Part shown: piece by piece, positions 8,451 through 17,948 of the stretch
Position numbering within the stretch: the stretch's first letter is position 1
Layout of the letters: each line of letters opens with the position of its first letter
Assembly (NCBI RefSeq): GCF_002291425.1
Contig: NZ_CP014136.1
Coordinates: forward strand, 2,170,001-2,234,000
DNA from: Gibbsiella quercinecans
GTDB taxonomy: Bacteria; Pseudomonadota; Gammaproteobacteria; Enterobacterales; Enterobacteriaceae
Direction: 5' to 3'
DNA: 64,000 bases
Made by a program: the position numbers and the translations under genes
The notes under the pieces: model-generated
What the model saw: the letters and a program-made list of their open reading frames with translations, nothing else
Told to the model about the DNA's origin: nothing
Database searches by the model: none

Positions 8451-9401
8451 TTATTTCTTGCCGAATGGATGCAATAACTTTTCAATTTCCGGCGTATTGA
8501 TATTCTGCGCATTGACAAACTTCACCGGAATATCAATCTCTTTGGGTACGGTTTGCCCCGACAGCGCGGCATTCAAGGCCTTAATCCCCTGATAGCCGAT
8601 CTGATAAGCATCCTGTACTACAAAGCCCTGGATCACCCCGGAATGGAGGAAGTTGATAATGGCTTCGGTGCTGTCAAAGCCAATCACTTTAACTTTTCCT
8701 TTCAGATTTTGGCTGTCAATGGCGTTCGCCAAACCAAGGGTTGATCCTTCATTCGTGCCGTAGAGCCCGGCAAGATCCGGGTTTGCCTGAATCATATCAA
8801 TGGTCTTATCCATCGCTTTTTGTGGATCGCCATCGCTGTACTGAACCGGCAGCACCCTGATATCAGGATATTTCTCCTTCATCCGGGCAATAAATCCTTC
8901 CGAGCGTTCAATGGCTGAAGAGGTGCCCGCGACATGGGCAATGATGCCCACTTTCCCTTTGTTACTGACCAACGCCGCAAGTGCATCAGCCGCTTCGGCT
9001 CCCGCTTTGCGGTTATTTGTCGCCACAAAACTCACCGGAATAGTGGAATTTACGCCGGAATCAAATGTCACCACTTTGATACCGCGTGAATTTGCCGTTT
9101 CCACCAGCGGGGCGAGCGCATTGGCATCCAGCGCCGCCAGCAGCAAGCCATTGGGTTTTTGCGCCATCGCGTTTTCAACCAACTGAATCTGTTCGGCAAT
9201 CTGGGTTTCATCCGCCGGGCCGACATAGCTGGTTTTGTCACCTAGCTCTTTCGCTGCGGCTTCCGTCCCCATTTTTACGGTTTGCCAGAACTCATGCTGG
9301 AAACCTTTACTAACCACCGGGAGATTCAAATCTTTCGCCAACGCGCCGGAAGTGATGCACGCCAGCAGGGATAACGCATAGATAAAGTGCCTGGTTTTCA
9401 T
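8451..9401 (-). CDS. Sugar ABC transporter substrate-binding protein (RbsB-like)
   Basis: 316 residues from ATG 9401 (GGAG 8 nt upstream; an ATG 9 codons earlier lacks a comparable site). Signal peptide of about 22 residues with M-K-T-R-H-F, a hydrophobic core and an A-L-A cleavage site. The mature part is a type I periplasmic binding protein of the ribose/galactose class (Peripla_BP_4-like): Q-H-E-F-W-Q-T-V-K-M-G near the start, then N-G-L-L-L-A-A-L-D, T-F-D-S-G-V-N, and V-I-G-F-D-S-T-E-A. It captures the sugar in the periplasm for the permease and ATPase encoded upstream. Given its neighbours the ligand is probably L-fucose or a related sugar; that is inference. Confidence 0.9.
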   Translation of the reverse strand: MKTRHFIYALSLLACITSGALAKDLNLPVVSKGFQHEFWQTVKMGTEAAAKELGDKTSYVGPADETQIAEQIQLVENAMAQKPNGLLLAALDANALAPLVETANSRGIKVVTFDSGVNSTIPVSFVATNNRKAGAEAADALAALVSNKGKVGIIAHVAGTSSAIERSEGFIARMKEKYPDIRVLPVQYSDGDPQKAMDKTIDMIQANPDLAGLYGTNEGSTLGLANAIDSQNLKGKVKVIGFDSTEAIINFLHSGVIQGFVVQDAYQIGYQGIKALNAALSGQTVPKEIDIPVKFVNAQNINTPEIEKLLHPFGKK

Positions 9402-9474
9402 TGTGGTACTCCGTTTTGAGTGAGTCACCCTTAACGTCAGGGCCCTTGTTCCCCGTGACTACTGGGAGCGTGAA

Positions 9475-10458
9475 TCAACGAATCTTTTTGCGTAACGTAT
9501 CGAGATAAACGGCCGCGATCACAACAACGCCCATTGCCACCATCTGCCAGAACTGCGAAACCCCCATCAGGTTCAAGCCATTTTTCAACACGCTCATGAT
9601 GAATGCGCCAATGATGGTGCCGCCAATCGTGCCAATCCCGCCCATCAGGCTGGTGCCGCCAATGACAACCGCCGCAATCGCTTCCAGCTCATAGCCGACA
9701 CCGACCGTAGGCTGACCGGAATTCAAGCGTGAAGCCAAAATGACCCCGGCAATCCCGGTGAGCAGGCCGCAGAAGGCGTAAACAAAAATTTTGACGCGCT
9801 GAACTTTAATCCCGGAAAGATGCGCCGCCACCTCATTGCTGCCGACGGCATAAACGTAGCGGCCAATCACCGTTTTTTTCAGGATGTAACCGGCGATGAG
9901 CGCCACAATAACGAGATAAAACACCGGGTATGGCAGCACATCGAATAAACGCCCCTGCGCCAGCATTTTGAAGGTGGGATAATCAGCAAAATAGATTGCC
10001 CGGCCATCGGTCATGACCATATTGATCCCTCTGACGGACATCATCAGGCCCAGCGTGGCAATAAATGGCGGGATCGTCATTTTGGTGACCAATAGCCCAT
10101 TCACATAACCGCATAATCCCCCCGCCACGACGCCCGCCAGAATGCAAACCGGCAGCGGTAAACCAAGCGTTGCGCTGATACCTACCGCAACACCGGAAAA
10201 AGCCACCACAGACCCCAGCGAGAGATCGATCCCGGAGGTAATAATCACGAAAGTCACGCCAATCGCCATAATGCCGATTACCGAGGTTTGCAGAGCAATC
10301 GTCATAATATTTTCAGTATTAAAGAAAAATGGCGAACTGAAGCTGAAAAATATGATTAAAATAATCAGACTAAAAAGCGGCGCAAGGCGCATCAAAAGTT
10401 CTTTATTAATTTTTATTTTCTTATTATTGCTGTTTGAAGAGGTTACAGAGATGGTCAT
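9475..10458 (-). CDS. Sugar ABC transporter permease (RbsC-like)
   Basis: 327 residues, very hydrophobic, with about ten predicted membrane spans after a polar lysine/asparagine-rich N-terminus. It carries the branched-chain/ribose permease signature [14 protein letters not shown] at about residues 77-90 and [10 protein letters not shown] near residue 270. It forms the inner-membrane channel with the ATPase encoded 3 nt upstream and receives sugar from the binding protein encoded next. Confidence 0.92.
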   Translation of the reverse strand: MTISVTSSNSNNKKIKINKELLMRLAPLFSLIILIIFFSFSSPFFFNTENIMTIALQTSVIGIMAIGVTFVIITSGIDLSLGSVVAFSGVAVGISATLGLPLPVCILAGVVAGGLCGYVNGLLVTKMTIPPFIATLGLMMSVRGINMVMTDGRAIYFADYPTFKMLAQGRLFDVLPYPVFYLVIVALIAGYILKKTVIGRYVYAVGSNEVAAHLSGIKVQRVKIFVYAFCGLLTGIAGVILASRLNSGQPTVGVGYELEAIAAVVIGGTSLMGGIGTIGGTIIGAFIMSVLKNGLNLMGVSQFWQMVAMGVVVIAAVYLDTLRKKIR

Positions 10459-10461
10459 AGT

Positions 10462-11961
10462 TTAATCCTCTAGCGTCGCATATTGCATGATTTTTTCCTG
10501 CGTGGCGTTATCCGCATGTAGTTCACCGGTAATACGGCCATTACGCATCACTAAAATGCGATCGCACATACCCAGTACCTCCGGTAATTCAGAGGAAATC
10601 ATAATGATGGACTTCCCTTTAGCCACAAGGCGATTCATTAATTCATAGATCTCCAGCTTCGCCCCAACATCGATTCCCCGGGTTGGCTCATCGAAGATCA
10701 GAATATCGGTGTCCTTACATACCCAACGGGCAATAATGATTTTTTGCTGATTCCCACCGCTTAAATTGAGCGCAGCCTGCTCAAGGTGCGGGGTTTTAAT
10801 GCGGAGTGCCTTAACCTGTTCCGCGCTCGTCTGCTGACAGCGTTTAGTATCAACATTGCCAAAACGATCGGAGTATTCAGGATAATTCCCTAGCATAATA
10901 TTACGCTCAACGGACAGGCCAAGCGCCAGTCCCTCTTTTTTTCTGTCTTCCGTTAAATAGCTAATACCTTGTTGGATCGCGTTGGGAATATCTTTTATTA
11001 CCGTCTCTTTACCGTTCAGTTTAATGCTACCGGCATCGATGTGATCAGCACCGAAAATAGCCCGCGCCAGTTCAGTACGCCCAGCCCCCATCAGCCCGGC
11101 AAAACCCAAAATCTCCCCGCGATGGAGGGTAAAGGTGATGTCATTCAGCACACCCTTTCGCGCCAACCCACGCACTTCCAGTACCGGCGTCTGGTGAGCA
11201 CAGGCTTCGCGACGGGGATAGATATTCCCCAGGTCACGGCCCACCATCATCGCGATCAAATCGCTGATTTTCACCGAGTCATAATCAACGGTATCGATAT
11301 ACTGACCATCGCGCATCACCGTGGCCCGATCGGCAATAAGAGCCAACTCTTCCAGGCGATGTGAGATATAAACAATCCCGGTTCCTTGTTCTTTGAGCAG
11401 GCGCGTCACCTGAAATAAACTCTCAATTTCCGTTTCCGTCAGCGCCGCCGTTGGTTCATCCATAATAAGGATTTTGGCATTAACGGAGATAGCCTTTGCA
11501 ATCTCGACCATCTGTTGTTGTGCAACAGTAAGATCGCCCACCAGCGTATCGGGTGAAATATTCAGGTTTAATTTTTTCAAAATCTCAGTAGCGGCTTGCC
11601 GCTGCTGCTTTTCATCCAGCCGCCAACGGTTATTTTTGCAAAACTCCCTGCCGATAAATATATTTTCTTCAACAGTTAACTCAGGAAAAAGGTTAAACTC
11701 CTGATGAATAATCGTAATACCCGCATTTTGCGCGCTCAGCGGGTTAGTAAACGATACGGTTTTATCTTCAAAAACGATATCCCCTTCATCGGGTTGATAA
11801 ACGCCGGATAATATTTTCATCAGGGTGGACTTTCCCGCGCCATTTTCACCCAATAGCGCATGAACTTCGCCTTTGCGTAAAGTAAAATTCACATTACTCA
11901 ACGCTAATACACCTGGGAAACGCTTAGTAATATGACTCATCTGTAAAAATGTTTCAGACAT
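10462..11961 (-). CDS. Sugar ABC transporter ATP-binding protein (RbsA-like, two ATPase domains)
   Basis: 499 residues from ATG 11961, chosen for GAGG 9 nt upstream; an upstream ATG adds 5 residues. Two fused nucleotide-binding domains: the first has Walker [10 protein letters not shown] at about residue 37, L-T-V-A-Q-Q-Q-M in the signature position, and Walker B I-L-I-M-D-E-P-T; the second has the degenerate Walker A G-L-M-G-A-G-R-T and an intact signature L-S-G-G-N-Q-Q-K. This asymmetry is typical of CUT2 (RbsA/AraG) transporters. It is the first gene of the minus operon, divergent from fucI. Confidence 0.93.
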   Translation of the reverse strand: MSETFLQMSHITKRFPGVLALSNVNFTLRKGEVHALLGENGAGKSTLMKILSGVYQPDEGDIVFEDKTVSFTNPLSAQNAGITIIHQEFNLFPELTVEENIFIGREFCKNNRWRLDEKQQRQAATEILKKLNLNISPDTLVGDLTVAQQQMVEIAKAISVNAKILIMDEPTAALTETEIESLFQVTRLLKEQGTGIVYISHRLEELALIADRATVMRDGQYIDTVDYDSVKISDLIAMMVGRDLGNIYPRREACAHQTPVLEVRGLARKGVLNDITFTLHRGEILGFAGLMGAGRTELARAIFGADHIDAGSIKLNGKETVIKDIPNAIQQGISYLTEDRKKEGLALGLSVERNIMLGNYPEYSDRFGNVDTKRCQQTSAEQVKALRIKTPHLEQAALNLSGGNQQKIIIARWVCKDTDILIFDEPTRGIDVGAKLEIYELMNRLVAKGKSIIMISSELPEVLGMCDRILVMRNGRITGELHADNATQEKIMQYATLED

Positions 11962-12096
11962 TGCTGCTTTCCTCAATAATCAGAAACTGCAGTCAGTGAA
12001 TCAGGCGAAGAGCATTTTCAGGGGGCCATCGTCACCGTGAATGCGAACACTTCCTGGTAACTCATATACGTCACATCAATTTATCTTACCGATGCT

Positions 12097-12112
12097 GCTA
12101 ACTCGAGTTAGC
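12097..12112. promoter_or_regulatory. Palindrome GCTAACTCGAGTTAGC, candidate LacI-family operator 1
   Basis: A perfect 16-bp palindrome with the central CG typical of LacI-family sites, 136 bp upstream of the ABC-transporter ATPase start. An identical copy lies at 12336-12351, centre to centre 239 bp away. Confidence 0.75.
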
Positions 12113-12275
12113 TTGAGTCTTTTAAAGTTATTTTAGCCGCCCAAAATAGCCAAATCATTTGCTTTAAAATTGTGATGCTGAACAAACAATTTTTTATAAC
12201 ACAATGATTATTAATATATTTTATTATAAATGCTGTTTTTATTTATTTGAAGTAGCTCAAATTTCAACCTCTTCT

Positions 12276-12291
12276 CGTGAAGCGACTCACA
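12276..12291. promoter_or_regulatory. Candidate CRP (cAMP receptor protein) site
   Basis: CGTGA-AGCGAC-TCACA matches the CRP consensus TGTGA-N6-TCACA at 9 of 10 informative positions. It lies between the two LacI-type palindromes, 45 bp from the fucI-proximal one, a reasonable place for catabolite activation of the fucIKU operon. Predicted by eye only. Confidence 0.55.
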
Positions 12292-12335
12292 TATCTACCA
12301 TAAAAAAGTTGTGTAAAAAACCCGCCGACACCTAA

Positions 12336-12351
12336 GCTAACTCGAGTTAGC
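12336..12351. promoter_or_regulatory. Palindrome GCTAACTCGAGTTAGC, candidate LacI-family operator 2
   Basis: Identical to the copy at 12097 and 75 bp upstream of the fucI start. Together the two sites could let one tetramer or two dimers of the locus's LacI-type protein control both divergent operons, possibly by looping. The rest of the 465-bp divergent region (11962-12426) is AT-rich and I see no gene in it. Confidence 0.75.
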
Positions 12352-12426
12352 AAAAACAAGAAATTCAGATGATCGCTGCGGTGGTCACCTGAACAGAGCG
12401 CCATAACGTGAGATGAGGAACCACAC

Positions 12427-14202
12427 ATGAAGAAAATCAGCCTGCCAAAAATTGGTATTCGCCCGGTTATTGATGGGCGCCGAATGGGTATACGCGAATC
12501 GCTGGAAGAGCAAACCATGAATATGGCGAAAGCCACCGCGGCGCTTATTACCGAAAAACTCCGCCATGCCTGTGGCGCGCAAATCGAGTGTGTGATCGCG
12601 GACAGCTGTATTGCGGGGATGGTGGAATCGGCCGCCTGTGAAGAGAAATTCAGCAGCCAGAACGTTGGTCTAACCATTACCGTTACGCCCTGCTGGTGCT
12701 ATGGCAGTGAAACGATCGACATGGATCCCCTACGGCCAAAAGCGATCTGGGGATTTAATGGCACCGAACGCCCGGGCGCAGTCTATCTGGCTGCCGCACT
12801 GGCCGCTCATAACCAAAAAGGGATCCCTGCATTTTCTATCTATGGTCAAAATGTACAGGACGCGGGCGACACGTCGATTCCCGGCGACGTTGAAGAAAAA
12901 CTGTTGCGCTTCGCCAAAGCGGGGCTGACCGTCGCCAGTCTGAAAGGGAAAAGCTACCTTTCGCTCGGCGGTGTCTCAATGGGCATTGCTGGCTCCATTG
13001 TTGATCACAACTTCTTCGAATCCTGGCTGGGCATGAAGGTGCAGTCCGTGGATATGACCGAACTGCGCCGCCGCATCGATCAGAAAATTTACGACGAGGC
13101 GGAACTGGAGACGGCGCTCGCCTGGGCCGATCTGAATTTCCGTTACGGTGAAGATAAAAACGCCGAACAGTACCAGCGTAGCGCTGAACAAAACAGAGCA
13201 ATACTGCGTGAAAGTCTGTTAATGGCCATGTGCATCCGCGACATGATGCAGGGCAACAGCAAACTGGCAGACATTGGCCGCGTGGAAGAGTCACTGGGCT
13301 ATAACGCCATTGCGGCTGGCTTCCAGGGGCAACGCCACTGGACCGATCAATATCCCAACGGCGACACCGCGGAAGCGCTGCTCAACAGTTCCTTTGACTG
13401 GAACGGCGTGCGTGAGCCGTTTGTCGTCGCCACGGAAAACGACAGCCTGAATGGCGTCGCCATGCTGCTGGGCCACCAGTTGACTGGCACAGCCCAGGTT
13501 TTTGCCGACGTTCGCACTTACTGGTCCCCAGAAGCAGTGCAACGTGTGACGAGCCAGCCTCTGACCGGTTTAGCGGAGCACGGCATCATTCATCTGATCA
13601 ACTCCGGCTCCGCCGCGCTGGACGGTACCTGTAAGCAGCGCGACGGCGGAGGCAAGCCAACGATGAAGCCGCACTGGGAAATCACGCAACAAGAGGCAGA
13701 TGCCTGCCTGGCTGCCACTGAATGGTGCCCGGCGGTTCACGAATATTTCCGAGGCGGCGGCTTCTCTTCCCGCTTCCTGACCGAAGGCGGCGTACCGTTC
13801 ACCATGACTCGCGTAAATATCATCAAGGGCCTGGGGCCGGTGCTGCAAATTGCGGAAGGCTGGAGCGTAGAGCTACCGCAAGCGGTACACGACACGCTCG
13901 ACAAACGCACGGATTCTACCTGGCCGACGACCTGGTTTGCACCGCGCCTCACCGGTAAAGGCCCGTTCTCCGATGTCTATTCGGTGATGGCGAACTGGGG
14001 CGCCAACCACGGTGTGTTGACGATCGGCCACGTCGGCGCTGACTTTATTACTCTCGCCGCCATGCTGCGTATTCCCGTCTGCATGCATAACGTGGAAGAG
14101 GCGAAAATCTATCGCCCTTCCACTTGGGCGGCACACGGCATGGACACCGAAGGCCAGGATTATCGCGCCTGCCAGAACTATGGGCCGCTGTATAAGCGTT
14201 AA
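12427..14202 (+). CDS. fucI: L-fucose isomerase
   Basis: 591 residues, identical in length to E. coli FucI. Converts L-fucose to L-fuculose (also D-arabinose to D-ribulose), using Mn2+. The N-terminus has the family start [14 protein letters not shown]; the metal-site region is visible as [10 protein letters not shown] near residue 336 (catalytic Glu) and F-A-D-V-R-T-Y near 361 (Asp); a histidine-containing stretch H-V-G-A-D-F lies near the C-terminus. First gene of the plus operon fucI-fucK-fucU; start is preceded by GATGAGG. Confidence 0.96.
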   Translation: MKKISLPKIGIRPVIDGRRMGIRESLEEQTMNMAKATAALITEKLRHACGAQIECVIADSCIAGMVESAACEEKFSSQNVGLTITVTPCWCYGSETIDMDPLRPKAIWGFNGTERPGAVYLAAALAAHNQKGIPAFSIYGQNVQDAGDTSIPGDVEEKLLRFAKAGLTVASLKGKSYLSLGGVSMGIAGSIVDHNFFESWLGMKVQSVDMTELRRRIDQKIYDEAELETALAWADLNFRYGEDKNAEQYQRSAEQNRAILRESLLMAMCIRDMMQGNSKLADIGRVEESLGYNAIAAGFQGQRHWTDQYPNGDTAEALLNSSFDWNGVREPFVVATENDSLNGVAMLLGHQLTGTAQVFADVRTYWSPEAVQRVTSQPLTGLAEHGIIHLINSGSAALDGTCKQRDGGGKPTMKPHWEITQQEADACLAATEWCPAVHEYFRGGGFSSRFLTEGGVPFTMTRVNIIKGLGPVLQIAEGWSVELPQAVHDTLDKRTDSTWPTTWFAPRLTGKGPFSDVYSVMANWGANHGVLTIGHVGADFITLAAMLRIPVCMHNVEEAKIYRPSTWAAHGMDTEGQDYRACQNYGPLYKR

Positions 14203-14254
14203 TACGTTACGCCCTCCTCTCACCAGGAGGGCGCAATTGTTTGCAGGAGAGATT

Positions 14255-15673
14255 ATGAAGCATGAAGTCATTCTAGTCCTCGATTGCGGCGCCACCAATG
14301 TACGGGCGATAGCCGTTGATCGACAGGGTAAAATTATCGCCCGTGCCGCAACGGCAAACGCCAGCGATATTGCCGTGGAGAACAGCGCCTGGCACCAATG
14401 GTCGCTGGCGGCCATTCTGCAACGCTTCGCGGATTGCTGCCGGAAACTGGCTGCGGAACTGGCGGCCTGCCAGATCCGCGGCATCACAGTGACCACCTTC
14501 GGCGTTGATGGGGCGCTGGTCGATGAACACGGCAAGCTGCTCTATCCGGTCATCAGTTGGAAATGCCCCCGCACCGCTGCGGTGATGGAAAACATCAGCT
14601 GTTTTATGCCCCCGCAGCAGCTTCAGGAGATCTCCGGCGTCGGCGCGTTTGGCTTCAACACGTTATATAAGTTGGTGTGGCTTAAAGAAAACCATCCGCA
14701 ACTGCTGGAGCAGGCTCACGCCTGGCTGTTTATTTCATCTCTTCTCAACCATCGCCTGACCGGGGAATTCACCACCGATATCACCATGGCGGGCACCAGC
14801 CAGATACTGGATATTCAAAAGCGGGATTTCAGCGCGGAGATTTTACAGGCCACCGCGTTGCCGCGCCGCCTGTTCCCACGCCTGGTAGAAGCGGGCGAAC
14901 GGATTGGCACGCTGCAATCCGACGCGGCGAAGCTGCTTGGCCTTCCGCCCGGTATTCCGGTGATCTCCGCTGGGCACGATACGCAGTTTGCCCTGTTTGG
15001 CGCAGGCGCTGGGCAGGATGAACCGGTGCTCTCTTCCGGCACATGGGAGATTCTGATGGTGCGCAGCGCCCAGGTGAATACTCCGTTGCTCAGCCGCTAT
15101 ACGGGCTCCACCTGTGAGCTGGACAGCCAGGCGGGGCTGTATAACCCAGGCATGCAATGGCTGGCTTCCGGTGTGCTTGAATGGGTGCGCAAGCTGCTAT
15201 GGACACCGGAAACCCCGTGGCAAGCGCTGATTGAAGCCGCCCAGGCGATCCCTGCCGGAGCCGAAGGCGTGAAGATGCAGTGCGAACTGCTCACCTCGCC
15301 CCACGCAGGCTGGCAAGGGGTGACACTCAACACCACCCGGGGCCATCTCTATCGCGCCGCGCTGGAGGGATTAACGGAACGATTGCAGCATAACCTACGC
15401 ACCCTGGAAAAAATTGGTCACTTCAAAGCAGCAGAGTTGCTCCTGGTCGGCGGCGGAAGCCGCAACGCGCTGTGGAACCAGATCAAAGCCAATATGCTCA
15501 ATATTCCAGTCAAGGTGCTGGACGACGCCGAAACCACTGTGGCCGGCGCGGCAATGTTCGGCTGGTATGGCGCCGGTGAATTTACCAGCCCGGAACAGGC
15601 CAGGGCCCAGGTAAATTACCAATACCGTTACTTCCGGCCACAAACCGAACCCGAGCTTATCGAAGGAGTATGA
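14255..15673 (+). CDS. fucK: L-fuculokinase
   Basis: 472 residues from ATG 14255 (AGGAGA 7 nt upstream). FGGY-family kinase that phosphorylates L-fuculose at O1, giving the substrate of FucA. Motifs: [11 protein letters not shown] at the N-terminus, [17 protein letters not shown], and [12 protein letters not shown] in the ATP-binding half. 52 nt after fucI and 1 nt before the fucU ATG, in the expected fucI-fucK-fucU order. Confidence 0.93.
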   Translation: MKHEVILVLDCGATNVRAIAVDRQGKIIARAATANASDIAVENSAWHQWSLAAILQRFADCCRKLAAELAACQIRGITVTTFGVDGALVDEHGKLLYPVISWKCPRTAAVMENISCFMPPQQLQEISGVGAFGFNTLYKLVWLKENHPQLLEQAHAWLFISSLLNHRLTGEFTTDITMAGTSQILDIQKRDFSAEILQATALPRRLFPRLVEAGERIGTLQSDAAKLLGLPPGIPVISAGHDTQFALFGAGAGQDEPVLSSGTWEILMVRSAQVNTPLLSRYTGSTCELDSQAGLYNPGMQWLASGVLEWVRKLLWTPETPWQALIEAAQAIPAGAEGVKMQCELLTSPHAGWQGVTLNTTRGHLYRAALEGLTERLQHNLRTLEKIGHFKAAELLLVGGGSRNALWNQIKANMLNIPVKVLDDAETTVAGAAMFGWYGAGEFTSPEQARAQVNYQYRYFRPQTEPELIEGV

Positions 15674-15674
15674 A

Positions 15675-16097
15675 ATGCTAAAAACTATTTCCCCGTTAAT
15701 TTCCCCTGAACTGCTGAAAGTGCTAGCGGAAATGGGCCACGGCGATGAGATTATTTTTGCGGATGCCCACTTCCCGGCACACAGTATGGGGCCACAGGTG
15801 ATTCGTGCCGATGGCCTGAAGGTGCACGATTTACTGCAGGCCATTATCCCGCTGTTTGAACTCGACAGCTATGCGCCACCGCTGGTGATGATGGCCGCCG
15901 TAGAGGGCGATACCCTTGATCCTGCCGTTGAAGCCCGCTACCGCGACGCGCTTTCCCTGCAGGCGCCGTGCCCGGAAATCTGCCGTATTGATCGTTACGC
16001 GTTTTATGAGCGGGCACAAAAAGCCTTTGCGATCGTGATTACCGGAGAGTGTGCAAAGTACGGAAATATTCTTTTAAAAAAAGGGGTAACGCCTTAA
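15675..16097 (+). CDS. fucU: L-fucose mutarotase
   Basis: 140 residues, as in E. coli. Interconverts alpha and beta anomers of L-fucose so that the isomerase gets the form it uses. Member of the RbsD/FucU family: the signature [15 protein letters not shown] lies at residues 16-30, with the catalytic His at the third position of M-G-H. The start lies 1 nt after the fucK stop, with GAAGGAG just upstream, so it is tightly coupled. Confidence 0.95.
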   Translation: MLKTISPLISPELLKVLAEMGHGDEIIFADAHFPAHSMGPQVIRADGLKVHDLLQAIIPLFELDSYAPPLVMMAAVEGDTLDPAVEARYRDALSLQAPCPEICRIDRYAFYERAQKAFAIVITGECAKYGNILLKKGVTP

Positions 16098-16160
16098 TCG
16101 TGACATATCCATAAAATGAGATTATTCTTATTCCGATTTTTTTAACTCTTTGAGAATTCG

Positions 16161-16628
16161 ATGAATAAAATAATCTTCGCAGTTGTAATTCTTTCTTCAA
16201 TGCTTCTTGGCGGTTGTGCCTCGGTTCCTTTAGCCAGCGATGCTGAAAATGCGACGGCTAAATCATTCCCTACACCGGAAAACGGTAAAGCCGGTCTCTA
16301 CGTGTACAGGGACAGTTTTGTTGGGAAAGCACTAAAAAAAGACGTTTATCTGGATGGACGCTGCCTCGGAGAAACCGCCGATAGAGTCTTTTTCTATCAG
16401 CAAATATCGACCAGTCAATCGCATATGCTGGGGACAGAATCCGAGTTCTCCCCGAATAACCTGACGCTCAATGTAACCCCGGGTAAGAACTACTTTGTTC
16501 GCCAGTACATCAAAATGGGCGTTTTCGTTGGCGGTGCCGGGCTGGAACAGGTTTCTGAAAGCGAAGGTATGCGCGTCGTTTCCAAATCGCAAGTTAAGTT
16601 AGCCGTACCAGGTAAGTGCGATAACTAA
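16161..16628 (+). CDS. DUF2846-type lipoprotein of unknown function
   Basis: 155 residues. Clear lipoprotein signal: M-N-K-I-I-F, hydrophobic stretch, then L-L-G-G-C with Cys19 as the lipidation site. The mature part resembles DUF2846 proteins (G-K-A-G-L-Y-V-Y-R-D, L-D-G-R-C-L-G-E-T, T-P-G-K-N-Y-F-V-R-Q-Y), small envelope lipoproteins with no assigned reaction. It starts 63 nt after fucU but does not look like part of fucose catabolism. It ends at a good terminator (16652-16685). Confidence 0.8.
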   Translation: MNKIIFAVVILSSMLLGGCASVPLASDAENATAKSFPTPENGKAGLYVYRDSFVGKALKKDVYLDGRCLGETADRVFFYQQISTSQSHMLGTESEFSPNNLTLNVTPGKNYFVRQYIKMGVFVGGAGLEQVSESEGMRVVSKSQVKLAVPGKCDN

Positions 16629-16651
16629 TCAGCTGCGATTGTATGCTACTG

Positions 16652-16685
16652 GCATCCAGCCCACATCCGTGGCTGGATGCTGTTT
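16652..16685. terminator. Hairpin terminator between convergent genes
   Basis: Arms GCATCCAGCC (16652-16661) and GGCTGGATGC (16671-16680) pair perfectly around a 9-nt loop and are followed by TGTTT on the plus strand. It separates the lipoprotein gene from the convergent Ner-like gene. Confidence 0.7.
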
Positions 16686-16697
16686 CACTGCTCCGCA

Positions 16698-16958
16698 CTA
16701 GCATTTCTGTTTGATGGCCGGGACGATAACCCCGGCCTGACTACGGCTGATACTCTGATAGCGGGAAGGCCAGATCTCTTCCGGACGTTTGTTCAACGCT
16801 TCGGCAATCAAGCGCTCGCCCTTCGGCCAGTGCCGCGTCAGCGCATTTGCCAGCGTGGACGAGGCCAACCCCGCCGCTCTGGAAACCGCAGCCAGCGTTG
16901 TTCCCTGTTTTCTTAAACCAGCAATGATATCCGCCGGATGCCAGTCTTTCTTATCCAT
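16698..16958 (-). CDS. Ner/SfsB (Nlp)-type winged-helix DNA-binding protein
   Basis: 86 residues. Starts M-D-K-K-D-W-H-P-A-D-I-I-A-G-L-R-K-Q-G, the pattern of phage Mu Ner and its chromosomal homologue Nlp/SfsB, followed by the recognition region A-A-G-L-A-S-S-T-L-A-N-A-L and W-P-K-G-E-R-L-I-A-E-A-L, then R-P-E-E-I-W-P-S-R-Y. A small transcription regulator. It is divergent from the XRE-type gene at 17061, the 102-bp gap holding a palindrome. Such genes often derive from transposable phages; no other phage gene is seen. Confidence 0.82.
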   Translation of the reverse strand: MDKKDWHPADIIAGLRKQGTTLAAVSRAAGLASSTLANALTRHWPKGERLIAEALNKRPEEIWPSRYQSISRSQAGVIVPAIKQKC

Positions 16959-16990
16959 TTTTTACTCCTCTCCATAACCAATCCCGTTAA

Positions 16991-17009
16991 TTATCCCATT
17001 TTGGGATAA
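16991..17009. promoter_or_regulatory. Operator-like inverted repeat before first XRE gene
   Basis: TTATCCCATTTTGGGATAA has perfect 8-nt arms around TTT. The half site TTTTGGGATA recurs at 17033-17042 and at about 17343-17353 upstream of the second XRE gene, so it probably binds one or more of these three small regulators. Confidence 0.6.
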
Positions 17010-17020
17010 TTAAATAAATG

Positions 17021-17047
17021 ACTGATATTCGATTTTGGGATATCAGT
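17021..17047. repeat. Inverted repeat overlapping a second TTTTGGGAT half site
   Basis: Arms ACTGATAT (17021-17028) and ATATCAGT (17040-17047) flank an 11-nt centre containing TTTTGGG, 14 nt upstream of the XRE start. Likely part of an autoregulatory operator; inference. Confidence 0.4.
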
Positions 17048-17060
17048 CAAGGTTAGCGAG

Positions 17061-17318
17061 ATGGCATCAATTTATTCAGAAGAATATCAAAGTGTTATCA
17101 AAGCCCTTCGGGAAGCCAGAATCAGAAAAGGCATCAGCCAGCAAAGGCTGGCCGAATCGTTAGGCCGACCACAGTCATTTATCGCTAAAGTCGAAAACGG
17201 TGAACGCAGGCTGGATGTTGTGGAATTTGCCTGTATCGCGCATCTCCTATCCATCGATATAGCCACAGTTTTAGAGAAAATAATTAATAAAAAACAGTTA
17301 AGTAGACATAAACCCTGA
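17061..17318 (+). CDS. XRE-family small HTH regulator (tandem copy 1)
   Basis: 85 residues, essentially one lambda-Cro/C1-type helix-turn-helix: I-K-A-L-R-E-A-R-I-R-K-G-I-S-Q-Q-R-L-A-E, then R-P-Q-S-F-I-A-K-V-E-N-G-E-R-R-L and V-V-E-F-A. No effector or toxin domain. It starts MASIYS like the gene at 17405 and is clearly its paralogue. Single-domain XRE proteins of this size act as repressors or controller proteins; no restriction, toxin or phage partner is adjacent. Confidence 0.88.
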   Translation: MASIYSEEYQSVIKALREARIRKGISQQRLAESLGRPQSFIAKVENGERRLDVVEFACIAHLLSIDIATVLEKIINKKQLSRHKP

Positions 17319-17334
17319 TCAACCGCCGATGCTG

Positions 17335-17353
17335 TTAATCCTATTTTGGGATA
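17335..17353. promoter_or_regulatory. Operator-like repeat before second XRE gene
   Basis: TTAATCCTATTTTGGGATAA is a near copy of the inverted repeat at 16991, here with an imperfect left arm, 52 nt upstream of the second XRE gene. The duplication therefore included the control site as well as the coding sequence. Confidence 0.55.
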
Positions 17354-17404
17354 AATCAATCCGTCATTGATAGTCAATCCGGTCTTTCTAACGGAATTGA
17401 TCAG

Positions 17405-17659
17405 ATGGCTTCCATTTACTCCGATGAATATCAACGCGTTATCAAGGCGCTGCGCGAGGCGCGCATAGCGAAAGGGGTCACGCAGGAAAGTCTGGCTCAG
17501 GCGCTGGATCGCCCTCAGTCGTTTATCGCCAAGGTGGAAAACGGAGAGCGCCGGTTAGACATCGTCGAATTTGTCCACCTTGCCCGTTTGCTCTCGATCG
17601 ATCCCATCAGCATCATTGGCAACATCCCGGCGAAACATAAGCCGCTTAGCACAAAATAA
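17405..17659 (+). CDS. XRE-family small HTH regulator (tandem copy 2)
   Basis: 84 residues, about two thirds identical by eye to the 85-residue protein at 17061 over the first 65 residues: MASIYS, then I-K-A-L-R-E-A-R-I-A-K-G-V-T-Q, R-P-Q-S-F-I-A-K-V-E-N-G-E-R-R-L-D-I-V-E-F. The C-terminal 20 residues differ (P-I-S-I-I-G-N-I-P-A-K-H-K-P), so partner or dimer specificity may have diverged. The recognition helix region is nearly the same in both, so both may bind the same TTTTGGGAT sites. 17660-17879 downstream holds no gene I can support. Confidence 0.88.
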   Translation: MASIYSDEYQRVIKALREARIAKGVTQESLAQALDRPQSFIAKVENGERRLDIVEFVHLARLLSIDPISIIGNIPAKHKPLSTK

Positions 17660-17886
17660 GATAGGTGCGCGCCAACACCACCAGCCAGTTGCGCACGCAC
17701 TTCATCGTGCTGTCGGCCTCGTTTGTTTAGGCAGAATCCAGGATAGAAACCAGAGGCAATGCGCCGTTGCCTACTCTGCAACGAACAACACAAAGGAATC
17801 ACCCAACCAACAATCCTTTCGAGTACTGATTGATGTACGACTTCGGCGTGGTTGACGGAGATTTTAAGAGGCGTGCTTTGGAAACA

Positions 17887-17914
17887 AAAAAAAGGACCCG
17901 AAGGTCCTTTTTTT
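17887..17914. terminator. Terminator downstream of tRNA-Gly copy 1
   Basis: A-tract plus GGACC, loop CGAA, GGTCC plus T7. On the minus strand it follows the tRNA-Gly by about 35 nt; it reads as a terminator on both strands. A sister hairpin with GGGCC/GGCCC follows the second tRNA-Gly. Confidence 0.85.
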
Positions 17915-17948
17915 GTTGGCCTGCGGAGTTATCCACAAGCCCGTAATT

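Noticed and set aside
12012-12060. CGTGA-ATGCGA-ACACT as a second CRP site in the fuc intergenic region
   Set aside because: The right half does not match TCACA well enough to report.
12156-12200. TGTGATGCTGAACA near 12172 as a CRP site
   Set aside because: Only one half fits the consensus.
16698-17659. Toxin-antitoxin or restriction controller module
   Set aside because: All three small genes are DNA-binding only; no toxin, methylase or nuclease is adjacent.
17660-17886. Possible gene or attachment site between the second XRE gene and the tRNA-Gly
   Set aside because: No frame with supporting features, and no integrase or repeat of the tRNA 3' end other than the complete second tRNA gene.
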